This document shows positions 1 to 8,216 of a stretch of 57,044 nt of DNA, one piece after another. Position numbers and translations under genes: made by a program. The DNA is from Luteimonas aquatica. GTDB lineage: Bacteria > Pseudomonadota > Gammaproteobacteria > Xanthomonadales > Xanthomonadaceae. The DNA is taken from positions 1-57,044 of the forward strand of contig NZ_JALBFU010000001.1 of NCBI RefSeq assembly GCF_022662575.1, written 5' to 3'. Below the pieces are notes generated by a model, which did not search any database, was not told the DNA's origin, and saw only the letters and a program-made list of their open reading frames with translations. Within the stretch, counting starts at the first letter, position 1. The number at the start of each line of letters is the position of its first letter.

Positions 1-45
1 GGGAACCACATCGCGATCCGCGATCGCGCCGACGATGCCGCACAT
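1..45 (-). CDS. glmS: GlmS N-terminal tip, partial (glutamine-fructose-6-phosphate transaminase)
   Basis: Reading leftward from the ATG at 45, the frame gives MCGIVGAIADRDVVP before the window ends. This is the class II glutamine amidotransferase N-terminus: after Met removal, Cys2 is the nucleophile that releases ammonia from glutamine for glucosamine-6-phosphate synthesis, the first step to peptidoglycan and LPS amino sugars. A Shine-Dalgarno-like AGGA lies about 10 nt upstream on the minus strand. Only 15 codons are present. Other class II amidotransferases also start MCGI, but MCGIVGAI is most typical of GlmS. The gene is divergent from radA. Confidence 0.75.
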   Translation of the reverse strand, partial: MCGIVGAIADRDVVP

Positions 46-299
46 GGGGGATGTCCTGCTTGGGGGAGCGGCGAGTGTAGGCGGTGGACGATGACAGCGA
101 TGCGCGCGAGGCGCGTGCGGGGCCGGGCGTATGTGCGTTTCGTGATCCCGATGCGCATCGCTCGCGACGCCCGTCGCAGCCGGCCGGCTGCCGCGCGTTC
201 AGTTCCGGGCGTCGGGGTGGCTGCTGGGCGTTTCTCGCGTCTCGCCCTGAGCGACGGCTTGCCGTTACAGTGGCGCCTGTCGCCGTATCCGTCGCCCCG

Positions 300-1697
300 A
301 TGAGCAAGCCCACGCCGAAATCCGCCGCCAGAACCCGCACCGCCTACGTCTGCGGCGAGTGCGGCGCCGAGTACAGCAAGTGGCAAGGGCAGTGCGGCGA
401 ATGCGGGGCCTGGAACTCCCTGAGCGAGGTCGCCCTCGGCCGCGCCAGCGAGGCGCCGGCCGCGCGGCGCGCGGGCTGGGCCGGCAAGGTCGATGCGCCG
501 CGGGTGACCGCGCTCAAGGACGTGCGCCACAGCGAGGAAGCGCGGGTATCGACCGGCATCGGCGAGTTCGATCGCGTGCTCGGCGGCGGCCTGGTCGAGG
601 GCGCCGTGGTGCTGGTGGGGGGCGATCCCGGGATCGGCAAGTCGACGCTGCTGTTGCAGGCGCTGGCGTTGATGGGAGGCGTGCTGCCCGGCCTCTATGT
701 CACGGGCGAGGAGTCTCTGGCCCAGGTCGCCGGCCGCGCGGCACGGCTCGGCCTGCCGCTCGACGGGCTGAGCGCGCTGGCCGAAACCGGCATCGAGCGC
801 ATCCTCGAGCACGCCTCGGCGCTGCGTCCCAAACTGATCGTCGCCGATTCCGTGCAGACGCTGTGGACCGAATCGCTGACCGCCGCGCCCGGGTCGGTCA
901 GCCAGGTGCGCGAATCCGCCGCGCGCCTGGTGCGCTACGCCAAGGAAACGGGCACGGCGGTGTTCCTGGTCGGGCACGTCACCAAGGAGGGCGGCATCGC
1001 AGGTCCCCGCGTGCTCGAGCACATGGTCGATGCCGTGCTGTATTTCGAGGGCGACAGCGGCAGCCGCTTCCGCGTGCTGCGCGCCTTCAAGAACCGCTTC
1101 GGCGCGGTCAACGAGCTGGGCGTGTTCGCGATGGGCGACAAGGGGCTGCGCGAGGTGCCCAATCCTTCGGCGATCTTCCTCTCCGGCGGCAACGGGCCGC
1201 AGCCCGGCAGCTGCGTGATGGTCACGCGCGAGGGCACCAGGCCCTTGCTGGTGGAAGTGCAGGCGCTGGTGGACGCCTCGCCATTGTCGAATCCGCGCCG
1301 CGTCGCGGTCGGCCTGGAGCAGAACCGCCTGGCCATGCTGCTGGCGGTGCTGCATCGCCACGGCGGCGTGGCGGTCGGCGACCAGGACGTGTTCGTCAAC
1401 GTCGTGGGCGGCATCCGCGTGCAGGAGACGGCCGCCGACCTGCCGGTGCTGCTGTCGGTGCTTTCTTCGCTGCGCGACCGCCCGCTGGCGGAGAAGACCA
1501 TCGCCTTCGGCGAGGTCGGCCTGAGCGGCGAGATCCGCCCGGTGCCCAACGGCGAGGAGCGCCTGAAGGAGGCGGCCACGCACGGTTTCCTGCGCGCGAT
1601 CGTGCCCAAGGCCAACGCGCCGAAGGCGGGCAGCTACAAGGGCATGGAAGTGGTGGCGGTGGAGCGCCTGGCGGATGCGATCGACGCCGCGCGTTGA
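300..1697 (+). CDS. radA: DNA repair protein RadA (Sms)
   Basis: 465-aa RecA-like ATPase that works with RecA in processing recombination intermediates by branch migration. Near the N-terminus is a four-cysteine zinc finger (C18, C21, C32, C35). The Walker A GGDPGIGKST lies near residues 107-116, and the RadA-specific KNRFG motif (FKNRFGAVNE) follows the ATPase core. The C-terminal Lon-protease-like domain includes GEVGLSGEIRPV. The frame is open far upstream, but ATG 300 gives the family N-terminus; the upstream extension is low-complexity and looks non-coding. Length is normal. It faces away from glmS and is followed by a convergent ankyrin lipoprotein gene. Confidence 0.97.
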   Translation: MSKPTPKSAARTRTAYVCGECGAEYSKWQGQCGECGAWNSLSEVALGRASEAPAARRAGWAGKVDAPRVTALKDVRHSEEARVSTGIGEFDRVLGGGLVEGAVVLVGGDPGIGKSTLLLQALALMGGVLPGLYVTGEESLAQVAGRAARLGLPLDGLSALAETGIERILEHASALRPKLIVADSVQTLWTESLTAAPGSVSQVRESAARLVRYAKETGTAVFLVGHVTKEGGIAGPRVLEHMVDAVLYFEGDSGSRFRVLRAFKNRFGAVNELGVFAMGDKGLREVPNPSAIFLSGGNGPQPGSCVMVTREGTRPLLVEVQALVDASPLSNPRRVAVGLEQNRLAMLLAVLHRHGGVAVGDQDVFVNVVGGIRVQETAADLPVLLSVLSSLRDRPLAEKTIAFGEVGLSGEIRPVPNGEERLKEAATHGFLRAIVPKANAPKAGSYKGMEVVAVERLADAIDAAR

Positions 1698-1810
1698 AGC
1701 ATCCGCGCTGGCGCCGATTGACCGCATCGGCGTCGCAAGGCTTCGCGGGAGCGCGCCGGGAAATGCGTTTCGTCCGCCGCGCCGGCATCGCGGCACGGCT
1801 GGAGGGCGGC

Positions 1811-2743
1811 CTAGCGTGAAGGCGCGGGCGAGGGCACCGTCTGCGCCGATGGCACGGGGACGGCTTTTTCGTCGACCGGCAGGCCGAAGTCGGCGCGCCG
1901 CTCGCGGAGGAACTGGGGCATCGGCGGCCGTTTCAGTCCCTTGTCCAGGACGAATTGCTGGCACTTGACCTGCCACTGGCCCATGCGCGGCTGCACCGGC
2001 AGCCAGAAGATGGATTCCAGGATCGGCATGCGTCCGCGATCGGCGTCCCACTGCTTGCCCGGCGGTTTGTTCAGCCGCAATGCCGGGTTGCCGCCCTGTT
2101 GCAGCAGCCAGTAGACCTTGTCGAAATCGCCCAGCGACGAGTACCAGCTCATCAGGCTGTCGAAGCCGAGGTTGACGTCGGAATTGGTGCCGGACATGTC
2201 CCGCGACAGGCTCCGATCGATGTGCGCGCCCCGCTGCACCAGCAACTGCACGTTCTGCCAGCGGTTTTGCAGGAAGGCGGCGTACGTCAGAGGTTCGTAG
2301 TTGGTGCTGAGCGTGTTGGGATCGCCGCCGTGGTCGAGCAGCATGCGCAGGTAGCGCGGGTCCTCCTCCCTGGCGGCGAGCACCATGGCATTGTTGCGTG
2401 GCCTGCCGTCGGCCGCGTACTGGCGCGCGTTGGGGTCCGCTCCGGCCTCGAGCAGCAGGCGCAGGCCTTCCGGATCGCGGGCGAGGACCGGCCATGCCAC
2501 CAGCGGCATGCCATTGGCGGTGAAGGTCCGGTCGGGATCGATGCCTTCCTGTCGGACCAGTCGCTGGATTTCGTCGGTTTTCCGCTTTTCGACCGCACGT
2601 ATCAGGCGCTGGGCGGGCTCGTCGAAGTCGTGGGCCGCGTTCCAGCCGCCGGGAGCGGGCGGTGCCGACGGTTGCGCCGAACAGGCCGTCAGGGTGCCCA
2701 GCAGCAGCGCGAGGGCGAAGGCTTGGAAGTGGTGGGCTGTCAT
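1811..2743 (-). CDS. Ankyrin-repeat lipoprotein, candidate immunity protein
   Basis: 310 aa. The N-terminus is a lipoprotein signal: hydrophobic stretch at residues 8-18, lipobox LTAC with acylated Cys21, then Ser rather than Asp, so probably outer-membrane anchored facing the periplasm. The body carries several ankyrin repeats (LLLEAGADPNAR, MLLDHGGDPNTL, LLVQRGAHIDRS, WLLQQGGNPALR). The C-terminal tail is Pro-rich. It is divergent from the lipase/XVIPCD effector, with 102 bp between the start codons. Known xanthomonad T4SS immunity proteins are periplasmic or lipoproteins encoded beside their effector, so an immunity role is the best inference. The start was chosen for the signal peptide; the much longer open frame upstream is antisense to the effector and non-coding. 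Confidence 0.8.
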   Translation of the reverse strand: MTAHHFQAFALALLLGTLTACSAQPSAPPAPGGWNAAHDFDEPAQRLIRAVEKRKTDEIQRLVRQEGIDPDRTFTANGMPLVAWPVLARDPEGLRLLLEAGADPNARQYAADGRPRNNAMVLAAREEDPRYLRMLLDHGGDPNTLSTNYEPLTYAAFLQNRWQNVQLLVQRGAHIDRSLSRDMSGTNSDVNLGFDSLMSWYSSLGDFDKVYWLLQQGGNPALRLNKPPGKQWDADRGRMPILESIFWLPVQPRMGQWQVKCQQFVLDKGLKRPPMPQFLRERRADFGLPVDEKAVPVPSAQTVPSPAPSR

Positions 2744-2832
2744 CCCGCATCCCCTTGATCGGCTGGCGTCAATGTAGCAGCCATTGACAGGGCCGCCACC
2801 CCGGTGGCAGCTTGGAATGGACGCTGCCCAGG

Positions 2833-2840
2833 GGAAGGAG
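2833..2840 (+). promoter_or_regulatory. Ribosome binding site fixing the effector start
   Basis: GGAAGGAG lies 5 nt before GTG 2846. This strong Shine-Dalgarno selects the GTG over the upstream GTG at 2804, which has no such site. Confidence 0.75.
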
Positions 2841-2845
2841 CTGCC

Positions 2846-5248
2846 GTGACGGAACCGACCGAGGACATGCTGGTGGGGTCGCCGGCGCCGCGAACTCCGG
2901 AGGAGAAGACGCGGCTGCTGACGCAGCAACGCGAGTTCGTGGGCATGTTCCGCGAGCAGGCCAGGGTCCAGGGCGACCCCGGCCTGGCCGAGCGCGCGGA
3001 CGGGTTGCAGCGGCAGTATCACGCCCGGGAGATCGGCGGGCTGGCCACCGACGTCTACGACGCCGCCGAACACCGCGGCGCGCCGCCGGTCGGCTGGCTG
3101 CGCGCCAGCGAGCATCCCGAGCTGCTGCGCCAGCGCTACGGCATGACGCTCGATGACAATGCCATCAGGAGCATGCTGCAACCCGGCGATTCGGCCTTCC
3201 GCGCAGAAATCTACATCCCGGACCCCGCCGTGATGGGCACGGATGCGCGGCCGGTGCTGGCCTTCAAGGGCTCCAACGGGCCGGTGGTCGCCAACGAGAA
3301 CGGACAGACGGTGGTGCGCCGTTCCGAGACGCAGGATTGGGTGACCAACGGTCGCCAGGGCCTGGGGCTGGAAACCGACTATTACAACCGGGCGATGGGC
3401 GTGGCCAGCACGCTGCAGTTTGGCGGCATGGGCAGGAATTTCGAGATCACCGGCCACTCCCTCGGCGGCGGCATGGCTTCGGCTGCGGCGGCGGTGACCG
3501 GCGCGCCGACCATCACCTTCAACGCTTCCGGGCTGCATCCGGCCACCGCGCAGCGCTACGCGCAGCAGCACGGCGTCGGCCTGCACGACACCGGCGGCGC
3601 CGTGACCGCGTACCAGGTCTCCGGCGAAGTGCTGACCGACGCGCAGACCGGCATGCAGCGCATGGACGCCGCGCGCCGGCAGCAACTCAACGACGTGGCC
3701 AGCCAGGCCGCCTCGATGGCGCAGCTGCCCGGTGCGCGCGAGCTGCTCGACAGCCAGCTTCGCCAGCAACTGCCGTATAGCGAAACCGCCCGCCAGGAGG
3801 CCGCCGACCTGGTGACGCAGCTCGCCAGTCCGGCCGGACAGCAGGGCCTGCGCAACATGCCCGTGGCGGCCGGCCACGCGCAGCCGCTGCTCACGCCGAT
3901 GATGTGGCAGGACAACCGGCTGGTGGACCGTCCGCAGGAAATGGCGCTGAGCGAAGTGGCGCAGTTCGGCAGGCCGCTGCTGGACGTCGCCTCTGCCGCG
4001 ATGAGCGGCGCGCGCGCGGGACGCACGCTCGGCGAGGGCGTCGCGGCCACCGGCGATCTCGCCGGCCGCGGCCTGGATCTGGTGGGCGACGGCCATCGCG
4101 CCGGCCTGCAGGTCACCGGCATGGTGGGACAGGCCGGCGCGCAGACCGTCGGGCAGATCGCCGGGATGCAGGTGCGTGCCGGCGGCGAAGTGGCGGCGCA
4201 GGTGCGGCTGGTGGGCGGAGACCTGGCCGCCGGCGTGGACATGGCGCAGTGCGTCTCGGCGCGCTGGAGCAATGCCACCACCAATGCGCTGTTGCGCGGC
4301 GCCGGCCGCTGGGTGCCGGCCTTGCGCGATCTCGCCGACGCGCGCGATCAAGAGACCGCGCTGTATTGCCAGGAGCAGATGCGGCAGGCCGGCACCGAGC
4401 TCGCGTCCGCGCGCACCTCGGCGCAGGACATCCGCAGCACCGCCGGCCAGGGCGCGGCGGCCATCGAACGCGTCACCGTGGAGGCCGGCGCCGACTTCCG
4501 TCGCGGCGCGGACCGTGCCGGCGAGGCCGCGAACGCCGCTTTCGACGCCGCCGGCGAGCGCGTGCAGCGGACCACCGCGATGGCGCCGACGGTGGGCGCG
4601 GCCGGCGGCGCGCTGTTGGGCACCGCGGTCGGCGTGGCCGCCACGCACAACCCGAGCACGCCCGAAGGCGTGCGCAACATCGTGGAAAGCGGCATCTTCT
4701 TCGGCAACGGGCCGGGCGGCGCCGGCGAGGCGGTGCAACGCCACCTGATGCGCGAGACGGTGCTGCCGAGCATGGACTTCCGCACCCGCGAGATGGAGGC
4801 CGAGGCGCTGCAGCGCATGCGCGGACAGCAGCGCGGCGACCATGCCGCGCTGCTGGACGATCCGGGCAATCCGCGCCATTCGACCTTCCGCAGCGCCAGC
4901 GACGGCGTGCACCGGCTGGACGCGAGCTTCAACCGCCCGTCCGACCAGCGCAGCGAGCAGCTGGCGGGCGCGTTGACGGTGGAGATGGCGCGCTCCGGCC
5001 TTGACCAGGCCTCGCATGTCCTGCCCAGCCGCGACGGCCGGCTCACCTTCGCGGTGCAGGGGGCGCTGGACGATCCGGGGCATCGCCGCGTCAGCGTCGA
5101 GACCGCCGTGGCGATGACCACGCCGTTGGCCGACAGCAGCCGGCGCGTGGCCGAGATCGATGCCGCGCGCGGCAACGAACAGTCGCAAACGCAGGTGCTG
5201 GCGATGGCCGAACCCGAACGCGGGCGCGCGGCGCCGAGCATGGGCTGA
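2846..5248 (+). CDS. Putative type IV secretion antibacterial effector: lipase-like with C-terminal XVIPCD
   Basis: 800 aa, no signal peptide. Residues about 90-260 form an alpha/beta-hydrolase lipase-like region with the nucleophile elbow GHSLGGG (Ser205), resembling class 3 lipases and phospholipase toxins. The middle (about 390-640) is Ala/Gly-rich with a possible hydrophobic or coiled segment (VGAAGGALLGTAVGVAATH). The last 130 residues or so match what is known of the Xanthomonas VirD4-interacting conserved domain: GVHRLDASF, RPSDQRSEQLAGAL, LTFAVQG, HRRVSVETAVAMTTPL, then a short Gln/Glu-containing tail. XVIPCD is the signal for export by the X-T4SS killing machine. A phospholipase acting in the prey periplasm is inferred. 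The GTG start is set by a strong ribosome binding site. It is divergent from the ankyrin lipoprotein. No T4SS structural genes are in the window. Confidence 0.85.
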   Translation: MTEPTEDMLVGSPAPRTPEEKTRLLTQQREFVGMFREQARVQGDPGLAERADGLQRQYHAREIGGLATDVYDAAEHRGAPPVGWLRASEHPELLRQRYGMTLDDNAIRSMLQPGDSAFRAEIYIPDPAVMGTDARPVLAFKGSNGPVVANENGQTVVRRSETQDWVTNGRQGLGLETDYYNRAMGVASTLQFGGMGRNFEITGHSLGGGMASAAAAVTGAPTITFNASGLHPATAQRYAQQHGVGLHDTGGAVTAYQVSGEVLTDAQTGMQRMDAARRQQLNDVASQAASMAQLPGARELLDSQLRQQLPYSETARQEAADLVTQLASPAGQQGLRNMPVAAGHAQPLLTPMMWQDNRLVDRPQEMALSEVAQFGRPLLDVASAAMSGARAGRTLGEGVAATGDLAGRGLDLVGDGHRAGLQVTGMVGQAGAQTVGQIAGMQVRAGGEVAAQVRLVGGDLAAGVDMAQCVSARWSNATTNALLRGAGRWVPALRDLADARDQETALYCQEQMRQAGTELASARTSAQDIRSTAGQGAAAIERVTVEAGADFRRGADRAGEAANAAFDAAGERVQRTTAMAPTVGAAGGALLGTAVGVAATHNPSTPEGVRNIVESGIFFGNGPGGAGEAVQRHLMRETVLPSMDFRTREMEAEALQRMRGQQRGDHAALLDDPGNPRHSTFRSASDGVHRLDASFNRPSDQRSEQLAGALTVEMARSGLDQASHVLPSRDGRLTFAVQGALDDPGHRRVSVETAVAMTTPLADSSRRVAEIDAARGNEQSQTQVLAMAEPERGRAAPSMG

Positions 5249-5288
5249 CCGCGGGTCCCTGCGCGGATGTATTGCCGTCGCAGCCAGG

Positions 5289-5318
5289 AAAAAGGGCCGG
5301 AAGAACCGGCCCTTTTTT
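5289..5318. terminator. Bidirectional intrinsic terminator
   Basis: AAAGGGCCGG, loop AAGAA, then CCGGCCCTTT with an A-run on the left and a T-run on the right. It sits between the convergent effector gene and efflux pump gene and can end both transcripts. Confidence 0.85.
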
Positions 5319-5332
5319 CATGCGCCGCCGCC

Positions 5333-6889
5333 TCAGTGCCCGCCGGCTGCCGCCGCGCCGGCCTTGGCCACGAACGGCGGCTTGGCAATCCAGACGAAGG
5401 CGATCACCACCAGGAAGATGATGCCGAGCAGGTGGAAGATCTCGTTGAAGCCGATTTGCGTGGCCTGCTGGATGATCATGCGGTCCAGCAGCATCGCGCC
5501 GCGCTGCAGGTCGCCGCGTCCCAGTGCGGCCACGGTCTCCTGCATCGAGGGATCGTAGGCGCCGATATGTTCGGTGAGCTGCGCATGGTGGACGGTGGTG
5601 CGGTTGTTCCAGGCCCAGGTAGTGAGCGAGGCCGAGAAGCTGCCGCCCAGGGTGCGCACGAACGTGGCCAGGCCGGAGCCTGCCGCAATTTCGCGCGGTT
5701 CCAGGTCCGACAGCAGGATGGTCAATACCGGCATGAAGAACAGCGCCACGCCCAGGCCCTGCAGCAGCTGCACCTCGGCGACGTGCTGGAAGTCCACGTC
5801 GAGGTTGAAGGCGCTGCGCAGGAAGCTGGTGGCGGCCATCACCACGAACGCGAACGAGGCGAGGACGCGCAGGTCGAAGCGCATCGCGTACTTGCCCACC
5901 AACGGCGTCAGCAGCACCGGCAGGATGCCCAGCGGCGCGGTGGCGAAGCCGGCCCAGATGGCGGTGTAGCCGAGGTTGCGCTGCAGCCACAGCGGCACCA
6001 GCAGGCCGACCGCGAAGAAGGCCGAGTAGGCGACCACCATCGCCGCCGTGCCGCTGGCGAAGTTGCGGTGGCGGAACAGGCGCAGGTTGACGATCGGGTC
6101 CTTCTCGGTGAGCTCCCAGATCACGAAGAAGGTCAGCGCGATCACCGAGACGATCGCCAGCACCACGATGCGGGTGGAGTTGAACCAGTCGTCGTCGTTG
6201 CCGAGGTCGAGCAGGGTCTGCAGGGCGCCGACGCCGATGATCAGCGAGATCAGGCCGGCATAGTCCATCTTCGGCTTCTCGAGGATTTCCGGGCGGCCGC
6301 GCAGCTGGCTGGCCACCACGGTGCTGGCGAAGATGCCGATGGGAATGTTGATGAAGAAGATCCATTCCCAGCTGTAGTTGTCGGTGATCCACCCGCCGAG
6401 GATCGGGCCGGCGATCGGCGCCACCACCGTCACCATCGCCAGCAAGGCGATGGCCTGGCCGCGTTTGTGCGGCGGATACAGCGAGATCAGCAGCGCCTGC
6501 GTCACCGGGTACATCGGGCCGGCGACGAAGCCCTGCAGGGCGCGCGCGGCCACCAGCATCCCCATGCTCTCGGCCAGGCCGCACAGCAGCGAGGCGATCG
6601 AGAAGGCCAGCGTGGCCCAGACGAACAGCTTCAGCTCGCCGAAGCGGCGGGTGAAGTAGCCGGTCAGCGGCAGCGCGATGGCGTTGCTGACGGCGAAGGA
6701 GGTCACCACCCAGGTCGCCTGGTCGGCGCTGGCGCCGAGGTTGCCGGCGATGGTCGGCAGCGACACGTTGGCGATGGTGAGGTCGAGCACCTGCATGAAC
6801 GAGGCCAGCGCCAGACCGATCGTGGTCAGCGCCATGTTCGGCGGGCGGAACCCGGCCTGCGGTGCGGCGGCGGAGGCTGTTGCGGACAT
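5333..6889 (-). CDS. emrB: EmrB/QacA-type (DHA2) multidrug efflux pump
   Basis: 518-aa proton-driven MFS transporter of the 14-helix drug:H+ antiporter 2 family. Seen are the N-terminal MQVLDLTIANVSLPTIAGNL, the motif A region GYFTRRFGELK, and antiporter motif C APIAGPILGGWITDNYSWEW, followed by FFINIPIG typical of EmrB. It works in the inner membrane with an EmrA adaptor and an outer-membrane channel. It is the last gene of a minus-strand operon with marR, the outer-membrane factor and the adaptor; a 130-bp gap separates it from the adaptor. Substrate cannot be read from sequence. Confidence 0.93.
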   Translation of the reverse strand: MSATASAAAPQAGFRPPNMALTTIGLALASFMQVLDLTIANVSLPTIAGNLGASADQATWVVTSFAVSNAIALPLTGYFTRRFGELKLFVWATLAFSIASLLCGLAESMGMLVAARALQGFVAGPMYPVTQALLISLYPPHKRGQAIALLAMVTVVAPIAGPILGGWITDNYSWEWIFFINIPIGIFASTVVASQLRGRPEILEKPKMDYAGLISLIIGVGALQTLLDLGNDDDWFNSTRIVVLAIVSVIALTFFVIWELTEKDPIVNLRLFRHRNFASGTAAMVVAYSAFFAVGLLVPLWLQRNLGYTAIWAGFATAPLGILPVLLTPLVGKYAMRFDLRVLASFAFVVMAATSFLRSAFNLDVDFQHVAEVQLLQGLGVALFFMPVLTILLSDLEPREIAAGSGLATFVRTLGGSFSASLTTWAWNNRTTVHHAQLTEHIGAYDPSMQETVAALGRGDLQRGAMLLDRMIIQQATQIGFNEIFHLLGIIFLVVIAFVWIAKPPFVAKAGAAAAGGH

Positions 6890-7019
6890 GGGGGAGTCCT
6901 AGGCTGCGGGGTCAGGCGTCTTCTGCGCGCTGCGCGGGAGGGCAGGGGCCTCGATCGGTTCGCATCGCGCGGGATCGAAGGCGCGCCGGCCTCTCCCCGC
7001 GCGCGGGAAGAGACGTCGC

Positions 7020-8216
7020 CTACTGCTTGCCGGGCAGGTTCTGCTCGATGATGCCGGTGATCAGCGCGTTGGCGTCGGCCAGCTGCTTGGCGTAGGCCTG
7101 CGTGGCGAACAGCGGCTTCGACGACTGCTTGGCGGCGGCGAGCACCGGGCCGTCCTGATCGCGGACCGACACGTCCACGCTCATGCTCAGGCCGATGCGC
7201 AGCGGATGCTCGGCCAGCTGCCTGGGATCGATCTCGATGCGCACCGGCACGCGCTGCACGATCTTGATCCAGTTGCCGCTGGCGTTCTGCGCCGGCAGCA
7301 GCGAGAACGCCGAGCCGGTGCCGAGGCCCAGGCTGGCGACCTTGCCGTCGTACTTCACGTCGTCGCCGTAGAGGTCGGCGTGCAGCTCCACCGGCTGGCC
7401 CAGGCGCATGTTGCCGAGCTGGGTTTCCTTGAAGTTGGCTTCGACCCAGACCTGCTCGAGCGGCACGATCGTCATCAGCGTGGCGCCGGGCTGCACGCGC
7501 TGGCCAAGCTGCACCTGGCGCTTGGCGACGTAGCCGGAGACCGGGGCGACGATCGCCGAGCGCTGCAGGTTGAGATAGGCCTGGCGCAGCTGCGAGGCGG
7601 CGGCCTCGACCTGCGGCTGCTTGCTGAGGGTGGTGGCGTCGACCAGGGCGCGGCTGCGCGAGAGCTGTCCGCGCGAGGAGGACAGCGCCGCCTCGGCCGA
7701 GGCGAGCATGTCGCGGGCATGCGCGAGCTCCTCGCGCGAGACCGCGCCGCTGGCGACCAGTCCCTCGCGGCGCTTCACGTCCGCGCGCGCCTGTTCCACT
7801 GCGACCTGGCGTGCCTGCAGCTCGGCCTGTCCGGCGTCGACGCTGCTGTACAGGCCGCGCACCTGGCGCACGGTGTTGGCGAGGTTGGCGATGGACTGGT
7901 CATAGGCGACCTGGGCGTCGTTCGGATCCAGGTGCACCAGCGGCTGGCCGGCTTCGACCTTCATGCCGTCGTCGGCGTCGATGCTGATCACCGTGCCGGC
8001 GGTCTGCGGCACGATGCTGACGATGTTGCCTTGCACGTAGGCGTCGTCGGTGTCCTGGTACCAGCGCGCGTACAGCAGGTAGTAGGCCAGCCAGCCGAGG
8101 CCGGCCGCGATCACGACGAAGGCCAGGATCAGCAAGGCGCGTCGGCGCTTGCCGTTCTTCGGCGCGGCCGGTGCGGCCGCGGCTGCGGAAGCTTGCGGAT
8201 TGGGTTCGGTGGTCAT
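7020..8216 (-). CDS. emrA: EmrA/HlyD-family efflux adaptor (membrane fusion protein)
   Basis: 398 aa. A cytoplasmic tail rich in Ala and Lys/Arg is followed by one membrane anchor (ALLILAFVVIAAGLGWLAYYL, roughly residues 27-47). The EmrA signature DTDDAYVQGNIVSIVPQTAGTV comes next, then the lipoyl half-motif, a long alpha-hairpin and the second lipoyl half (IVAPVSGYVAKRQVQLGQRVQPG). It links the inner-membrane pump to the outer-membrane factor. The start ATG 8216 overlaps the stop of the outer-membrane factor by 4 bp (ATGA), implying translational coupling. A longer frame upstream is non-coding. Confidence 0.95.
   Translation of the reverse strand: MTTEPNPQASAAAAAPAAPKNGKRRRALLILAFVVIAAGLGWLAYYLLYARWYQDTDDAYVQGNIVSIVPQTAGTVISIDADDGMKVEAGQPLVHLDPNDAQVAYDQSIANLANTVRQVRGLYSSVDAGQAELQARQVAVEQARADVKRREGLVASGAVSREELAHARDMLASAEAALSSSRGQLSRSRALVDATTLSKQPQVEAAASQLRQAYLNLQRSAIVAPVSGYVAKRQVQLGQRVQPGATLMTIVPLEQVWVEANFKETQLGNMRLGQPVELHADLYGDDVKYDGKVASLGLGTGSAFSLLPAQNASGNWIKIVQRVPVRIEIDPRQLAEHPLRIGLSMSVDVSVRDQDGPVLAAAKQSSKPLFATQAYAKQLADANALITGIIEQNLPGKQ

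Noticed and set aside
84..299. 72-codon N-terminal extension of RadA
   Set aside because: RadA family begins at the zinc finger; the extension is unlike protein and includes the radA promoter region.
1811..5188. 1125-codon minus-strand open frame across the effector
   Set aside because: Only its last 310 codons look like protein; the rest is antisense to the effector, low-complexity Arg/His/Ala, as expected in high-GC DNA.
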